The translations under genes and the position numbers were made by a program. From G963662605 sp963662605 (lineage in GTDB: Bacteria; Bacteroidota; Ignavibacteria; Ignavibacteriales; Ignavibacteriaceae): a stretch of DNA of 64,000 bases. Within the stretch, counting starts at the first letter, position 1. Every line of letters begins with the position of its first letter. The stretch is taken from the NCBI GenBank assembly GCA_963662605.1, contig OY759785.1, positions 558,001 through 622,000 on the forward strand. The letters run 5' to 3'. The notes beneath the pieces are model-generated. The model saw only the letters and a program-made list of their open reading frames with translations. It did not search any database and was not told the origin of the DNA. Below are positions 44,461 through 52,995 of the stretch, in pieces.

Positions 44461-45228
44461 GTGAATTATATGCTGTCTGAATTTACAAAATTTGCCGGAT
44501 ATGCCGCCGCTGAAAGCGGGAAAATTATTCAACATTACTTCAGGACACATGTTGCCGTGGATATTAAAAGCGACGAATCCCCTGTAACTATTGCCGATAA
44601 AAAGGCCGAAGAACTGCTCCGGACGCTTATTATGAAGGAATTTCCCGAACACGGCATTATCGGCGAGGAGTTCGGGAATCATAATCCCGATGCCGAGTAC
44701 ACCTGGGTGCTCGACCCGATTGACGGCACAAAAAGCTTCGTGTGCGGGACGGTGACATTCGGAACGTTGATTGCGCTACTGCATAAGGGCGAACCTGTGC
44801 TGGGCGTAATACATCAGCCGGTACTGCATGAATTGCTGATCGGAGATAATAAGACAGCTACTCTTAACGGAAATCCGGTTTCAATACGGTACTGCGAAAA
44901 CATTAAAGATTCCGTGCTGCTGGTGACTGACCACGTCAATATTAAAAAATATCAGAACATTGAAAAATTTGAATCGCTGATTGAAGATGTGAAAATCTAC
45001 CGCAACTGGGGCGACTGCTACGGCTATTACCTGCTCGCTACAGGATATGCGGACATCATGATAGACGCTATTATGAATCTCTGGGATGTTGCCGCTTTGG
45101 TGCCGATCGTAAAAGGCGCAGGCGGAATCATCACCGATTATAAGGGTGGCTCACCATTGACCGGCGATGGCGCAATCGCCGCGCATCCCGCAATCCACGC
45201 CGAAGTAATTAAGCGCCTGAACGGATAA
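44461..45228 (+). CDS. Inositol-monophosphatase-family phosphatase (possibly histidinol-phosphatase)
   Basis: 255 residues from a GTG at 44461; an ATG three codons later (44470) is an equally good start. Metal-binding motifs: EEFGNHNPDAEYTWVLDPID (EE pair and D-P-I-D), GTKSFVCG, and the C-terminal WDVAALVPIVKGAGG. These Mg-dependent enzymes hydrolyse small phosphate esters; the GTKSF and NWGDCYGY details are closer to HisN-type histidinol-phosphatases than to classical inositol monophosphatases, but other his genes are absent here. Confidence 0.88.
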   Translation: MNYMLSEFTKFAGYAAAESGKIIQHYFRTHVAVDIKSDESPVTIADKKAEELLRTLIMKEFPEHGIIGEEFGNHNPDAEYTWVLDPIDGTKSFVCGTVTFGTLIALLHKGEPVLGVIHQPVLHELLIGDNKTATLNGNPVSIRYCENIKDSVLLVTDHVNIKKYQNIEKFESLIEDVKIYRNWGDCYGYYLLATGYADIMIDAIMNLWDVAALVPIVKGAGGIITDYKGGSPLTGDGAIAAHPAIHAEVIKRLNG

Positions 45229-45238
45229 GGGAAGTTTA

Positions 45239-45282
45239 ACCGCAAAGCACCATGCCCGACGGCAGGCGTGGTGCTTTGCGGT
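45239..45282. terminator. Long hairpin after the phosphatase gene
   Basis: An 18-bp stem (45239-45256 with 45265-45282, core GCAAAGCACCA / TGGTGCTTTGC, one T-G wobble) starts 11 bases after the stop codon. It probably ends the plus-strand transcript. Confidence 0.65.
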
Positions 45283-45295
45283 GAAAAATAAAAAA

Positions 45296-45323
45296 AGCGG
45301 GATGCCGCATGCGACATCCCGCT
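45296..45323 (-). terminator. Terminator of the copper-efflux operon
   Basis: AGCGGGATG / CATCCCGCT, a 9-bp stem; on the minus strand it is followed by six T. It lies about 50 bases past the stop of the heavy-metal-binding protein gene. Confidence 0.75.
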
Positions 45324-45370
45324 CCGTATTATAACGTGAATAATTCCGCTGGGAATCGGAATAATGCGCG

Positions 45371-45742
45371 TTATTTCTTGATCTTGAATCCGTGTTTTAC
45401 GAGGTTCTCTTCTGCCTGTTTGTTGGCGACTTCCTTCAATTCCATTTTGCATGAAGGGCATTTGCCTGCTTTATCGGAAATAACATTCCAGTCCATCGGG
45501 CACTGAAATACTTTGCCGTCCTTGTTTTTGTCAATGGCCTTCACGCTGATTTCGCCTTTGCGGACGATGGATGCTTCTTTTTTGTCAGCTTTGTCTTTAG
45601 TCGCTTTGGTATCAACCGACTTTTCCATTTTTGCCATTGAACCATGTTCGCCGCAGCATGCGCTTTGCGCATAGGTCGAAGAAAATGCTGCCGTCAAAAT
45701 GACGAACAATGCAACGAGTGAGATTTTTGTTAACTGTTTCAT
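45371..45742 (-). CDS. Small secreted heavy-metal-binding-domain protein
   Basis: 123 residues: signal peptide (KISLVALFVILTAAFSSTYA), a short segment with CCGEHG, a lysine-rich spacer, and a heavy-metal-binding domain with FQCPMDWNVISDKAGKCPSC and CKMEL. The same module occurs at the N-terminus of the adaptor encoded upstream (TCPMHPHIISDKPGVCPICQ). It probably binds copper in the periplasm. AAGGA lies seven bases before the ATG. Last gene of the cus-like operon. Confidence 0.85.
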   Translation of the reverse strand: MKQLTKISLVALFVILTAAFSSTYAQSACCGEHGSMAKMEKSVDTKATKDKADKKEASIVRKGEISVKAIDKNKDGKVFQCPMDWNVISDKAGKCPSCKMELKEVANKQAEENLVKHGFKIKK

Positions 45743-45759
45743 ATATCTATCCTTTTTGT

Positions 45760-46941
45760 TTAATGAGTATGAGTTGTTTTTAATTGACTTTCTGAATCAA
45801 TGAGAAATCCGCCTGTTACAGCGACTTCATCACCTTCCTGTACACCTGATATGATTTTATAACCGCTGCCGCACTTGTCGCCGAGCGTAATATCACGCGC
45901 TTCAAACATGCCGTCGGATGTTTTCACCCACGCGACCATCCGCTTGCCTGTGTTGATGACAGCATCAGCGGGAATGAATAATCCGGTGCCGAGTGAAACA
46001 TGCTGAACGGTTTCTCCGTACATCTGCGGTTTTAAGAGTCCGCCGCTGTTGACAATTTCACTGCGCACTTTGATGGTGCGTGACTGTGCATCAACAACAG
46101 GAGAAATGAACGTAACGCGACCCGCGAATTGCTTGCCGGGATATGCTCGCAGGCGAATGGTTACCGGACTGCCGACGTGTACCGAAGCGATGTCGGTTTC
46201 ATATACCTCGGATATGTTCCACAGCGTTGAAAAATCGGCGACATCAAATAGCTGCATGCCTTCGCTGATATACATACCCTCGCGGACTTTCTTCTCAACT
46301 ACTGTTCCGCCGATAGGCGAATAAAATATCACCGTTGTTTTTACGGCTTTCGTCTTTTCGAGTTCCTGAATCTGCGCGGCAGTTATGCCGTAGAGTTCAA
46401 GTTTTTTCTTCGCGGATTGCTGAATGCTGCTGTTCGAAGAAAGCGAGATGATGAAATCATTCTGCGCCTGCACGAGTTCGGGACTGTAAATCTCAAACAG
46501 CGGCGCACCTGCGCGGATGACATCTCCCGTTTTTGTGACATACAGTTTTTCTATTCTGCCGTTGAAACGCGCGGAAATGCTTTTCCGGTTTTGCTCGGCA
46601 AAATCGAGATAGCCGTAAGAAATAATGTCCTTTGACAGCGATTGTTTCTTTATTGTTGTTGTCGAGACATTCGCGAGCGCACGCTTGGTGCCGGAAATTG
46701 CAACCATCGAATTCATGTTCTCGTCTTCTTTTGCTGATGCGTGCTGTTCATCGTCTGATTTTTTTACAAGATCCATCTGGCAGATGGGGCAGACTCCGGG
46801 TTTATCCGAGATGATATGCGGGTGCATCGGGCAGGTGTAGTATTCCTTTTTTTGTTTAGCTTCGGGAGTCTCAGTCTTCTTTCCACAGCCCGCGAAATAC
46901 AGTCCGGTTATTGCGATAACTACGATTATAAAATATTTCAT
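45760..46941 (-). CDS. CusB-like RND efflux periplasmic adaptor with metal-binding domain
   Basis: 393 residues from ATG 46941 (AGG upstream; an ATG at 46974 would add 11 residues before the signal). Lipoprotein signal ending LYFAGC, so it is anchored by lipid. Then a heavy-metal-binding domain (YYTCPMHPHIISDKPGVCPI), a lipoyl/barrel-sandwich split by a coiled hairpin (RIEKLYVTKTGDVIRAGAPL; FYSPIGGTVVEKKVREGMYI), and a beta-barrel. It delivers Cu/Ag to the pump and joins it to the outer-membrane duct. Confidence 0.9.
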   Translation of the reverse strand: MKYFIIVVIAITGLYFAGCGKKTETPEAKQKKEYYTCPMHPHIISDKPGVCPICQMDLVKKSDDEQHASAKEDENMNSMVAISGTKRALANVSTTTIKKQSLSKDIISYGYLDFAEQNRKSISARFNGRIEKLYVTKTGDVIRAGAPLFEIYSPELVQAQNDFIISLSSNSSIQQSAKKKLELYGITAAQIQELEKTKAVKTTVIFYSPIGGTVVEKKVREGMYISEGMQLFDVADFSTLWNISEVYETDIASVHVGSPVTIRLRAYPGKQFAGRVTFISPVVDAQSRTIKVRSEIVNSGGLLKPQMYGETVQHVSLGTGLFIPADAVINTGKRMVAWVKTSDGMFEARDITLGDKCGSGYKIISGVQEGDEVAVTGGFLIDSESQLKTTHTH

Positions 46942-46975
46942 ATATATACCTGTTAATTCTTTATCTGATTTCATA

Positions 46976-48289
46976 TTATTTCTCCAATCCTGTAACTGGC
47001 AGAGCGGCGCCCGTCATCATTTCAATATCGGCAAGAGCCATACGCGCATCCGCCTGCGCCATGAAGAGGTTCATCTCATTCATTAACTGCATGCGGACGG
47101 CATCAAGAACTGCCGTAATATTCGCCGAGCCGGTTTTGAACGAGCTTGCTTGTGAAGAGGTTGCTTGTTCCGACAGTGGAAGAATTGTGACGGTATAATA
47201 CCGTTCGCTTTCAAGTGCCGATTGGAATTTTATCAGCGCCTCTTTCACTTTTGATTTCATATCTCGCGACATATCCTCTTTCGCGAGGCGGATGCCTTCG
47301 ATACCGGAAAGTAATTCTTCCTTCTTCGCTTCATATGACGATTTCGACCATGGCGCAAATGGAAGAGTAACGGAGAACATAAGCGAGTACATGTACTCCG
47401 TTTTGGCAGAAAGCATGGAAAGATCAGAAGCGGAGGTAAGAATCATTCCCTTCGGCATGCGCATCAACATTGCCTGCACCATGAGGTCGGGTATCTGTCC
47501 GCGGTCATTGGATGTTATCATGGACTTATTCATCGCAATCATTTTATCCATGCGTGCGAGGTCGGGATTGATATCGTCAACCATACCCTCAAGTCGCGAT
47601 AAGTCCAATGCTGCCGGAATCTGCGGGAGCTCTCTTGCCGGAGTTATACCGGAGGCGGAAAGCTCTCTGCCGAGGAGTTTGTTGAGTTTCACCGCTTCAG
47701 CGTCACGCTGCCTCAGTAATTGCGAAAACTGCAATTCGTTTACGGCGATTTCGCTTTTAATAAGAAGAGCGTCAGCTTGAGAAGTTCGGTTAACCGGCAA
47801 TGATGCGATGGTTGACTCCGACATATCCTTGAGAATGGAGATGGTCTTTTTCTGTATCTCCATCTTTCTGTCAATGAGCCATAGCGTATAGCAACTCATT
47901 TTTATCTGAGAGACGAGATTAACGGCATAGGAAGTATAGCCGTCTTTTTCCGCGAGGACGTTTTTATTTTCCACATCAGTCATTGCTTCGACTTTCCCAC
48001 CGAGCATGAACATCTGCGAAATGGAAAGATTATTTGAAAGCGCATTGTTCCAAATATTCGCACTGCCGGATGGAATCTGTGAAAATTCAACCCCGACTGT
48101 CGGCGCGGGATACGTGTTAACCGACTTGCTTTTATATTCCGCGGTACGGACTTTCATCTGTAATGAGCGAAGCTGCGGATTATTGTGTGCAGCTTCGACG
48201 ATAAGTGAATCAAGGCTTTGAGCGTTGACAACTTGCATGCCGGGTAAAAGTAGTAATGCGATTACAATGAGATAGTGTATTGTTTTCAT
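46976..48289 (-). CDS. TolC-family outer-membrane protein of the copper pump (CusC-like)
   Basis: 437 residues with a signal peptide (IHYLIVIALLLLPGMQVVNA) and the outer-membrane-efflux layout (SLDSLIVEAAHNNPQLRSL, a PAPTVGVEFSQIP segment, long helices). AAGGAG lies six bases before the ATG, inside the end of the cusA gene. It provides the exit duct for the pump. Confidence 0.9.
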   Translation of the reverse strand: MKTIHYLIVIALLLLPGMQVVNAQSLDSLIVEAAHNNPQLRSLQMKVRTAEYKSKSVNTYPAPTVGVEFSQIPSGSANIWNNALSNNLSISQMFMLGGKVEAMTDVENKNVLAEKDGYTSYAVNLVSQIKMSCYTLWLIDRKMEIQKKTISILKDMSESTIASLPVNRTSQADALLIKSEIAVNELQFSQLLRQRDAEAVKLNKLLGRELSASGITPARELPQIPAALDLSRLEGMVDDINPDLARMDKMIAMNKSMITSNDRGQIPDLMVQAMLMRMPKGMILTSASDLSMLSAKTEYMYSLMFSVTLPFAPWSKSSYEAKKEELLSGIEGIRLAKEDMSRDMKSKVKEALIKFQSALESERYYTVTILPLSEQATSSQASSFKTGSANITAVLDAVRMQLMNEMNLFMAQADARMALADIEMMTGAALPVTGLEK

Positions 48290-48290
48290 A

Positions 48291-51200
48291 TTATTCTCCT
48301 TCCTTCATCCATGATGCCATTTGAGAAACATCGAGTTTTCCTTTTTTCAACGCGTGTTCTTTCATCCACGCGAAAAGAATCGGCGTAACAACCAGTACGT
48401 GTACAGCCGATGTTAACAAACCGCCTATCATAGGGGCGGTGAGCGGCTTCATCATATCAGAGCCTGTTCCTGTTGCCCACATGATTGGTACGAGTCCCAC
48501 CATCGCAGTTGCTACCGTCATGAGCTTTGGACGCAGGCGAAGAACAGATCCTTCAACTGTTGCCTCGTATATATCCTCGTTAGTTATCGGGCCGCGTTTG
48601 CCGGCATGAAAATCACGAAGCCTTCTGTCGAGTGCTTCATGCAAATAAATAACCATCACGACACCGGTTTCGACTGCGATACCGTATAGTGCGATGAATC
48701 CCACCCACACGGCGACGGAGAAATTATATCCGAGTATGTATATCATGTACATCCCGCCGATAAGTGCAAACGGCACCGAGAGCATCACGACTCCCGCTTC
48801 GACATAGCTTTTCAGTGTGAAGAAAAGCAAAACAAAGATGATGAGAAACACAATCGGCATAATGATCTCTATTGTCTGCTGTGCCCGTATCTTGCTCTCA
48901 TATTGTCCGCTCCATGTGTACGAGTAACCTGCGGGAAGCTGGAGTTTGTCTTCGATGACTTTCTTTGCATCAACCATAACGTTGCCCATGTCCCGCTCGC
49001 GCGTATTCATAAAGACAATAGAACGGAGCATACCATTCTCACTGCTTATCATCGGCGGTCCCGAGACGGTTGATATATCTGCAAGTTCACTTAGAGGTAT
49101 AAACGCCACACCGCTGCTATTCGATTCAAGCAATGAACTGCTGCCTGCATCAGTGGCGGAGTATGTCAAACTTGTTGAGGCGGTTGAAGTCGAAGCGCCC
49201 ATGCCGGACATCGCACTTCCACTGCCTGCGCTTGGGGAGGTGGAATTCATCGGGGCAGCAGAAGCTGTATTCACCGGCACACTGCCTACGGGGACGATAA
49301 GGCTTTTCAGTTCTTCAACATTGCTCCGGTAGTCCCTATCATCCCGCATGCGGATAGGGAAGCGCATTCTGCCTTCCAGTATAACACCGAGATTCTGCCC
49401 GCCTATCGCGGTCTCGATTATGCTTTGCAGGTCGCTGATGTTTACGCCATACCGCGCCGCAGCTTCACGCTTAATTTTTATATCAAGGTAGTAACCGTTT
49501 TGTACGCGTTCAGCTACAACGTCCGCCGCGCCGTTAACGTCTTGTAAAATGCCTTCGGCTTTAATCGCGTATGTTTCAAGCGTATCGAGATTCGGTCCGA
49601 ATATTTTTAAGCCAATGTCGGTACGCACGCCTGTGGATAACATGTTGATTCTGTTGATAATCGGCTGTGTCCACCCATTGCGCACACCGGGGATTTGCAG
49701 CTTTGCATCAAGTTCATTAATGATATCTTTCTTGGTAATGCCTTTGCGCCATTCGCTTTTCGGTTTCAGCAGAATGATAGTTTCAATCATGCTGAGCGGA
49801 GCATTGTCGGTCGCCGTTTCCGCGCGTCCCGTTTTGCCGAGCACATGTGAAACCTCCGGAACAGACTTGATTATCTTATCCTGCTCAGTAAGAATTCTGT
49901 TAACTTCGGTGATGGAAGCGCCGGGAAGCGTGACGGGCATATATAAGATAGAACCCTCATCCAGCGGAGGCATAAACTCGCTGCCCGTGTGCATTATCAT
50001 GGGGATAGTAATCAGCAGGGCAACGATGTTTATCGCAATAGTGATTTTTCTATGTTTCAATACCCAGTGAATCACCGGCTCATATAAGCGGATAAAGAAT
50101 CGCGTTGTCGGATTTTTCTGCTCCGGTTTGAATTTCCCGCGCATAAGCATCGTCATCAAGACGGGGATAAGAGATATGACAACTAATGCCGAACCGAGCA
50201 TCGCGAACGATTTTGTGAACGCGAGCGGACGGAAGAGTTTTCCTTCCTGTCCCGTTAATAAGAATACGGGCAGGAATGAAACGAGGATAATGAGTTCGGA
50301 AAAGAATATCGCGCGTCCGACTTGTTTGGCGGAATCAATTGATATTTTTTTATACTCATCCGGTGTCAGCGTACCTTTTTCTTCAATCGCTTTTGCGAGA
50401 TTGCGGTACGCGTTCTCGACAAGGACAATTGAGGAGTCCACTATTACTCCTACTGCAAGTATAATGCCGCCGAGACTCATAATGTTCGATGTGATGCCGA
50501 AGATATACATAAGTATAAAGGCAATAAGGACGGATATCGGCAGTTCAATGAGTATGCGGACGATGCTGCGTACATGAAGAAGGAACAACATCACCATAAG
50601 TGCTACGGTGAGCGATGCTTCAATCAGTGCGCGTTGCAGTGTGCCGACAGCTTCGTGAATGAGCGTGCTTCTGTCATAAGAAGGAACGATTGCCATTCCC
50701 GGCGGGAGTCCCGGCGTGATTTCCTTTATCTTTTCTTTCACGCGTTCAATAACTTTTTGCGCATTCTCGCCGTTACGCATAACGATGATGCCGCCGACTG
50801 CTTCGCCTTCGCCGTTCTTATCAAGCGCACCGCGGCGAATGTCGCCGCCGATTTGCACGGTCGCGACATTCTTTAACAAAATGGGAATGCCGTTTGCGCC
50901 GGATTTGATAACGGTGTTTTCGATGTCGTCTTTTGAGGTGATGTAACCCTGTCCGCGTACAAAATATTCGGCATCATTCACCTCAACAATTTTTCCGCCG
51001 ACTTCATTATTGCCTTTTTGTATCGCACCGACAACATCGCTGACGGTTAAATTGTATCCGCGCAGATCATTTGGATTTACATCAACCTGATATTGCTTGA
51101 CGAATCCGCCGATGCTTGCGACTTCCGCAACGCCGTCAACCGCGCTGAGTTTGTAACGGATGTACCAGTCCTGAATTGAACGCAATGTGCCGGCATCATA

Positions 51201-51644
51201 TCCTTTGCCTTCAACGGTGTACCAGAACACGTGTCCCACACCTGAACCATCAGGCCCAAGCGATGGTGTGACTCCCGGCGGCAGTTGTGACTGGATAGTG
51301 TTCATTCTTTCCATGACGCGCGTTCGCGCGAAGTAAGTATCAACGTTATCTTCAAAGATGACGAAGACGAATGACATGCCGAACATGGAAGATGCGCGTA
51401 CCGCTTTCACGTGCGGCAGTCCCTGCAATCCCGATACAATGGGGTACGTTACCTGATCTTCAACGACCTGCGGTGAGCGTCCCATCCATTCGGTATACAG
51501 GATAACCTGATTCTCCGATAGATCGGGAATCGCATCCACGGGCAGATTTATAACGCAGTAAATACCTGCTGCCGTGATGATGACATATAATAGTATAACA
51601 ATAAATCGGTTGCGAGCCGACCAGTCAATAATCTTTTCAATCAT
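48291..51644 (-). CDS. cusA: CusA-type Cu(I)/Ag(I) RND efflux pump with an unusual insert
   Basis: 1117 residues, about 75 longer than usual. The three methionines of the CusA metal site are all conserved in context: M569 (ILYMPVTLPG), M619 (APLSMIET) and M668 (NRINMLSTG). Proton-relay acids D403 and E410 are in GVIVDSSIVLVENAYR. Twelve membrane segments are arranged as usual. The extra length is a Ser/Ala/Gly/Thr/Met-rich stretch at about residues 787-846 in the loop before FIPLSELADIS. GAGGAG lies eight bases before the ATG. It exports monovalent copper or silver. Confidence 0.95.
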   Translation of the reverse strand: MIEKIIDWSARNRFIVILLYVIITAAGIYCVINLPVDAIPDLSENQVILYTEWMGRSPQVVEDQVTYPIVSGLQGLPHVKAVRASSMFGMSFVFVIFEDNVDTYFARTRVMERMNTIQSQLPPGVTPSLGPDGSGVGHVFWYTVEGKGYDAGTLRSIQDWYIRYKLSAVDGVAEVASIGGFVKQYQVDVNPNDLRGYNLTVSDVVGAIQKGNNEVGGKIVEVNDAEYFVRGQGYITSKDDIENTVIKSGANGIPILLKNVATVQIGGDIRRGALDKNGEGEAVGGIIVMRNGENAQKVIERVKEKIKEITPGLPPGMAIVPSYDRSTLIHEAVGTLQRALIEASLTVALMVMLFLLHVRSIVRILIELPISVLIAFILMYIFGITSNIMSLGGIILAVGVIVDSSIVLVENAYRNLAKAIEEKGTLTPDEYKKISIDSAKQVGRAIFFSELIILVSFLPVFLLTGQEGKLFRPLAFTKSFAMLGSALVVISLIPVLMTMLMRGKFKPEQKNPTTRFFIRLYEPVIHWVLKHRKITIAINIVALLITIPMIMHTGSEFMPPLDEGSILYMPVTLPGASITEVNRILTEQDKIIKSVPEVSHVLGKTGRAETATDNAPLSMIETIILLKPKSEWRKGITKKDIINELDAKLQIPGVRNGWTQPIINRINMLSTGVRTDIGLKIFGPNLDTLETYAIKAEGILQDVNGAADVVAERVQNGYYLDIKIKREAAARYGVNISDLQSIIETAIGGQNLGVILEGRMRFPIRMRDDRDYRSNVEELKSLIVPVGSVPVNTASAAPMNSTSPSAGSGSAMSGMGASTSTASTSLTYSATDAGSSSLLESNSSGVAFIPLSELADISTVSGPPMISSENGMLRSIVFMNTRERDMGNVMVDAKKVIEDKLQLPAGYSYTWSGQYESKIRAQQTIEIIMPIVFLIIFVLLFFTLKSYVEAGVVMLSVPFALIGGMYMIYILGYNFSVAVWVGFIALYGIAVETGVVMVIYLHEALDRRLRDFHAGKRGPITNEDIYEATVEGSVLRLRPKLMTVATAMVGLVPIMWATGTGSDMMKPLTAPMIGGLLTSAVHVLVVTPILFAWMKEHALKKGKLDVSQMASWMKEGE

Positions 51645-51679
51645 AAAATTTCTCCTCTCTTGTCAGCTAGTAACCATTG

Positions 51680-51773
51680 CCCTCACCCTCAATCCCTCTC
51701 CCCAAGGGAGAGGGAAGTAAGAACGAAAAAATTTTTCTCCCCTCTCCCTTGGGGAGAGGGGCAGGGGTGAGGG
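51680..51773. repeat. Intact palindromic repeat, family C
   Basis: Outer arms CCCTCACCCTC and GGGGTGAGGG enclose two inner hairpins, CCCTCTCCCCAAGGGAGAGG(G) and CCCTCTCCCTTGGGGAGAGG(G). It matches, in overall form, the copy split by the insertion sequence (4560-4622 plus 6117-6142). It lies between the cusA start and the HYC_CC_PP-like gene, in the 254-base gap 51645-51898, which holds nothing else I can identify. Confidence 0.8.
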
Positions 51774-51898
51774 TTTTCACCACACCAACAAGAGATATGT
51801 ATGTAAAATATTTTATTAAGAACGATTGAATTGGTAAGCGCCGGCACAATTGGATATACCAATGCCTGAGCTTTTACTTGACGGGATAAAAGACTGGT

Positions 51899-52357
51899 TT
51901 AGATCAGATAGGAAGAAGTAAGAATACGGATAGGGGGTTGTGTTATCGGTGGTGCCCGGTCAACGAGCTGTGTCTGTAGCGATACACTTTCAACTCGTGC
52001 ATTTGGAATATCAATATTGAAATCAGCATCAGCTTGAACCGGTGCCTTTTTGATAATATCCAATGAAGATATTTCCTGATCAATCTTTATCGGGGCGGAA
52101 ATGATATCCGAATGGCAGCACGACATATCCGCGGTAAACGAATGCGGCGACTGCTCCGGCTCCTGCTGTTCTTCTGATTCACAGCATGAGTCGGTGCTTT
52201 CATCTTCCGCGGGTTCTTCGACTGTAGCGGTCGCGCACATGTTGCATGATTTGGCGGTCATGCCGTTCATACTGCAATAGTGCATGATAACCGGAACGCC
52301 CGAAAATGCCGCGAAAAGCGCCAACGTGAAAACCGATAAAAATAGTTTCTTTACCAT
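51899..52357 (-). CDS. HYC_CC_PP-type small copper-associated protein
   Basis: 152 residues from ATG 52357; a longer frame to 52525 is rejected because its extra part is an intergenic repeat. It has a signal-like N-terminus (LFLSVFTLALFAAFSGVPVI) then HYCSMNG, CNMCAT, an acidic segment, two double cysteines (SCCESEE, SCCHSD) and PP pairs near the end (RAPPITQPP). These are the hallmarks that name the HYC_CC_PP family of Bacteroidota, found by copper pumps. The Cys/Met/His content suggests periplasmic Cu(I) binding. It is first in the minus-strand cus operon. Confidence 0.78.
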   Translation of the reverse strand: MVKKLFLSVFTLALFAAFSGVPVIMHYCSMNGMTAKSCNMCATATVEEPAEDESTDSCCESEEQQEPEQSPHSFTADMSCCHSDIISAPIKIDQEISSLDIIKKAPVQADADFNIDIPNARVESVSLQTQLVDRAPPITQPPIRILTSSYLI

Positions 52358-52452
52358 AGCACAACAATAAGGAGATATTTGCCGATTAGCAAGTGATTTT
52401 AAAATGCCCGAAAGGAGATTCACCGATAAGCCCGTCAAGAACGCAAATAAAT

Positions 52453-52495
52453 AATCAGTGGAAATCTGTGTTATCCGCGTCATCCGTGTTCTATT
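52453..52495. repeat. Widespread-type intergenic repeat (GTG-TATCC-like)
   Basis: ATCAGTGGAAATCTGTGTTA followed by TCCGCGTCATCCGTGTTCTA, with internal near-repeats of TCCGYGT. Sequences like this recur between genes in many bacteria. It lies in the 240-base gap between the two divergent metal operons; the promoters must also be there but I cannot place them with confidence. Confidence 0.5.
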
Positions 52496-52597
52496 TCGGT
52501 ATATGCTCGGACACGGAACAATCATCTCTGCTTCACGTCTTAATGGGTAAAAATGCCCTTAGTTGGAATACTCCTGATTTTTTGATATACTTTAACT

Positions 52598-52939
52598 ATG
52601 AATTTTACGCGAAATATACATTTTCTCAAATTTGTCATGCTGTTCATGCTGGGAATTGGTGCGTTTTCATTCGCCCATTCCGAGCTGAATTTCCTGAACT
52701 GTGATACGGATAATCACGGCACGCATGACTATTGCCAGATTTACAGGACTGGAAATGTTACGCGTAATGATGTTAAAACTCCCGCGCCGGTCATTCACAT
52801 GGATAGTTCCACCTGTCCTCATTGTGATATTTCAATCGCAGATTTTCACGCGAAGTCTGTTTTAACAATTTCCGATATTGCTCAATATCAATCAACTCCC
52901 AACCCCGTTTATCTCATAAACTCATCTTTCCTTATTTAA
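52598..52939 (+). CDS. Small secreted Cys/His-containing protein at the head of the second RND operon
   Basis: 113 residues with a signal peptide (HFLKFVMLFMLGIGAFSFAH). The mature part has possible metal ligands: NCDTDNHGTHDYCQIY, VIHMDSSTCPHCDISIADFH. It ends YLINSSFLI, much like TSSYLI at the end of the HYC_CC_PP-type protein encoded divergently. No family recognised. It is followed after 56 bases by the TolC-type gene, so it is probably a periplasmic accessory of that pump. Confidence 0.65.
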   Translation: MNFTRNIHFLKFVMLFMLGIGAFSFAHSELNFLNCDTDNHGTHDYCQIYRTGNVTRNDVKTPAPVIHMDSSTCPHCDISIADFHAKSVLTISDIAQYQSTPNPVYLINSSFLI

Positions 52940-52995
52940 AATCTTCGGCTCTATTCTTATAGCATTGTAATTATTAATTATCAACTGGAACAGGT

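Noticed and set aside
52358..52525. N-terminal extension of the HYC_CC_PP-type gene
   Set aside because: The extra codons are the translation of an intergenic repeat (52453-52495); a signal peptide begins at ATG 52357.
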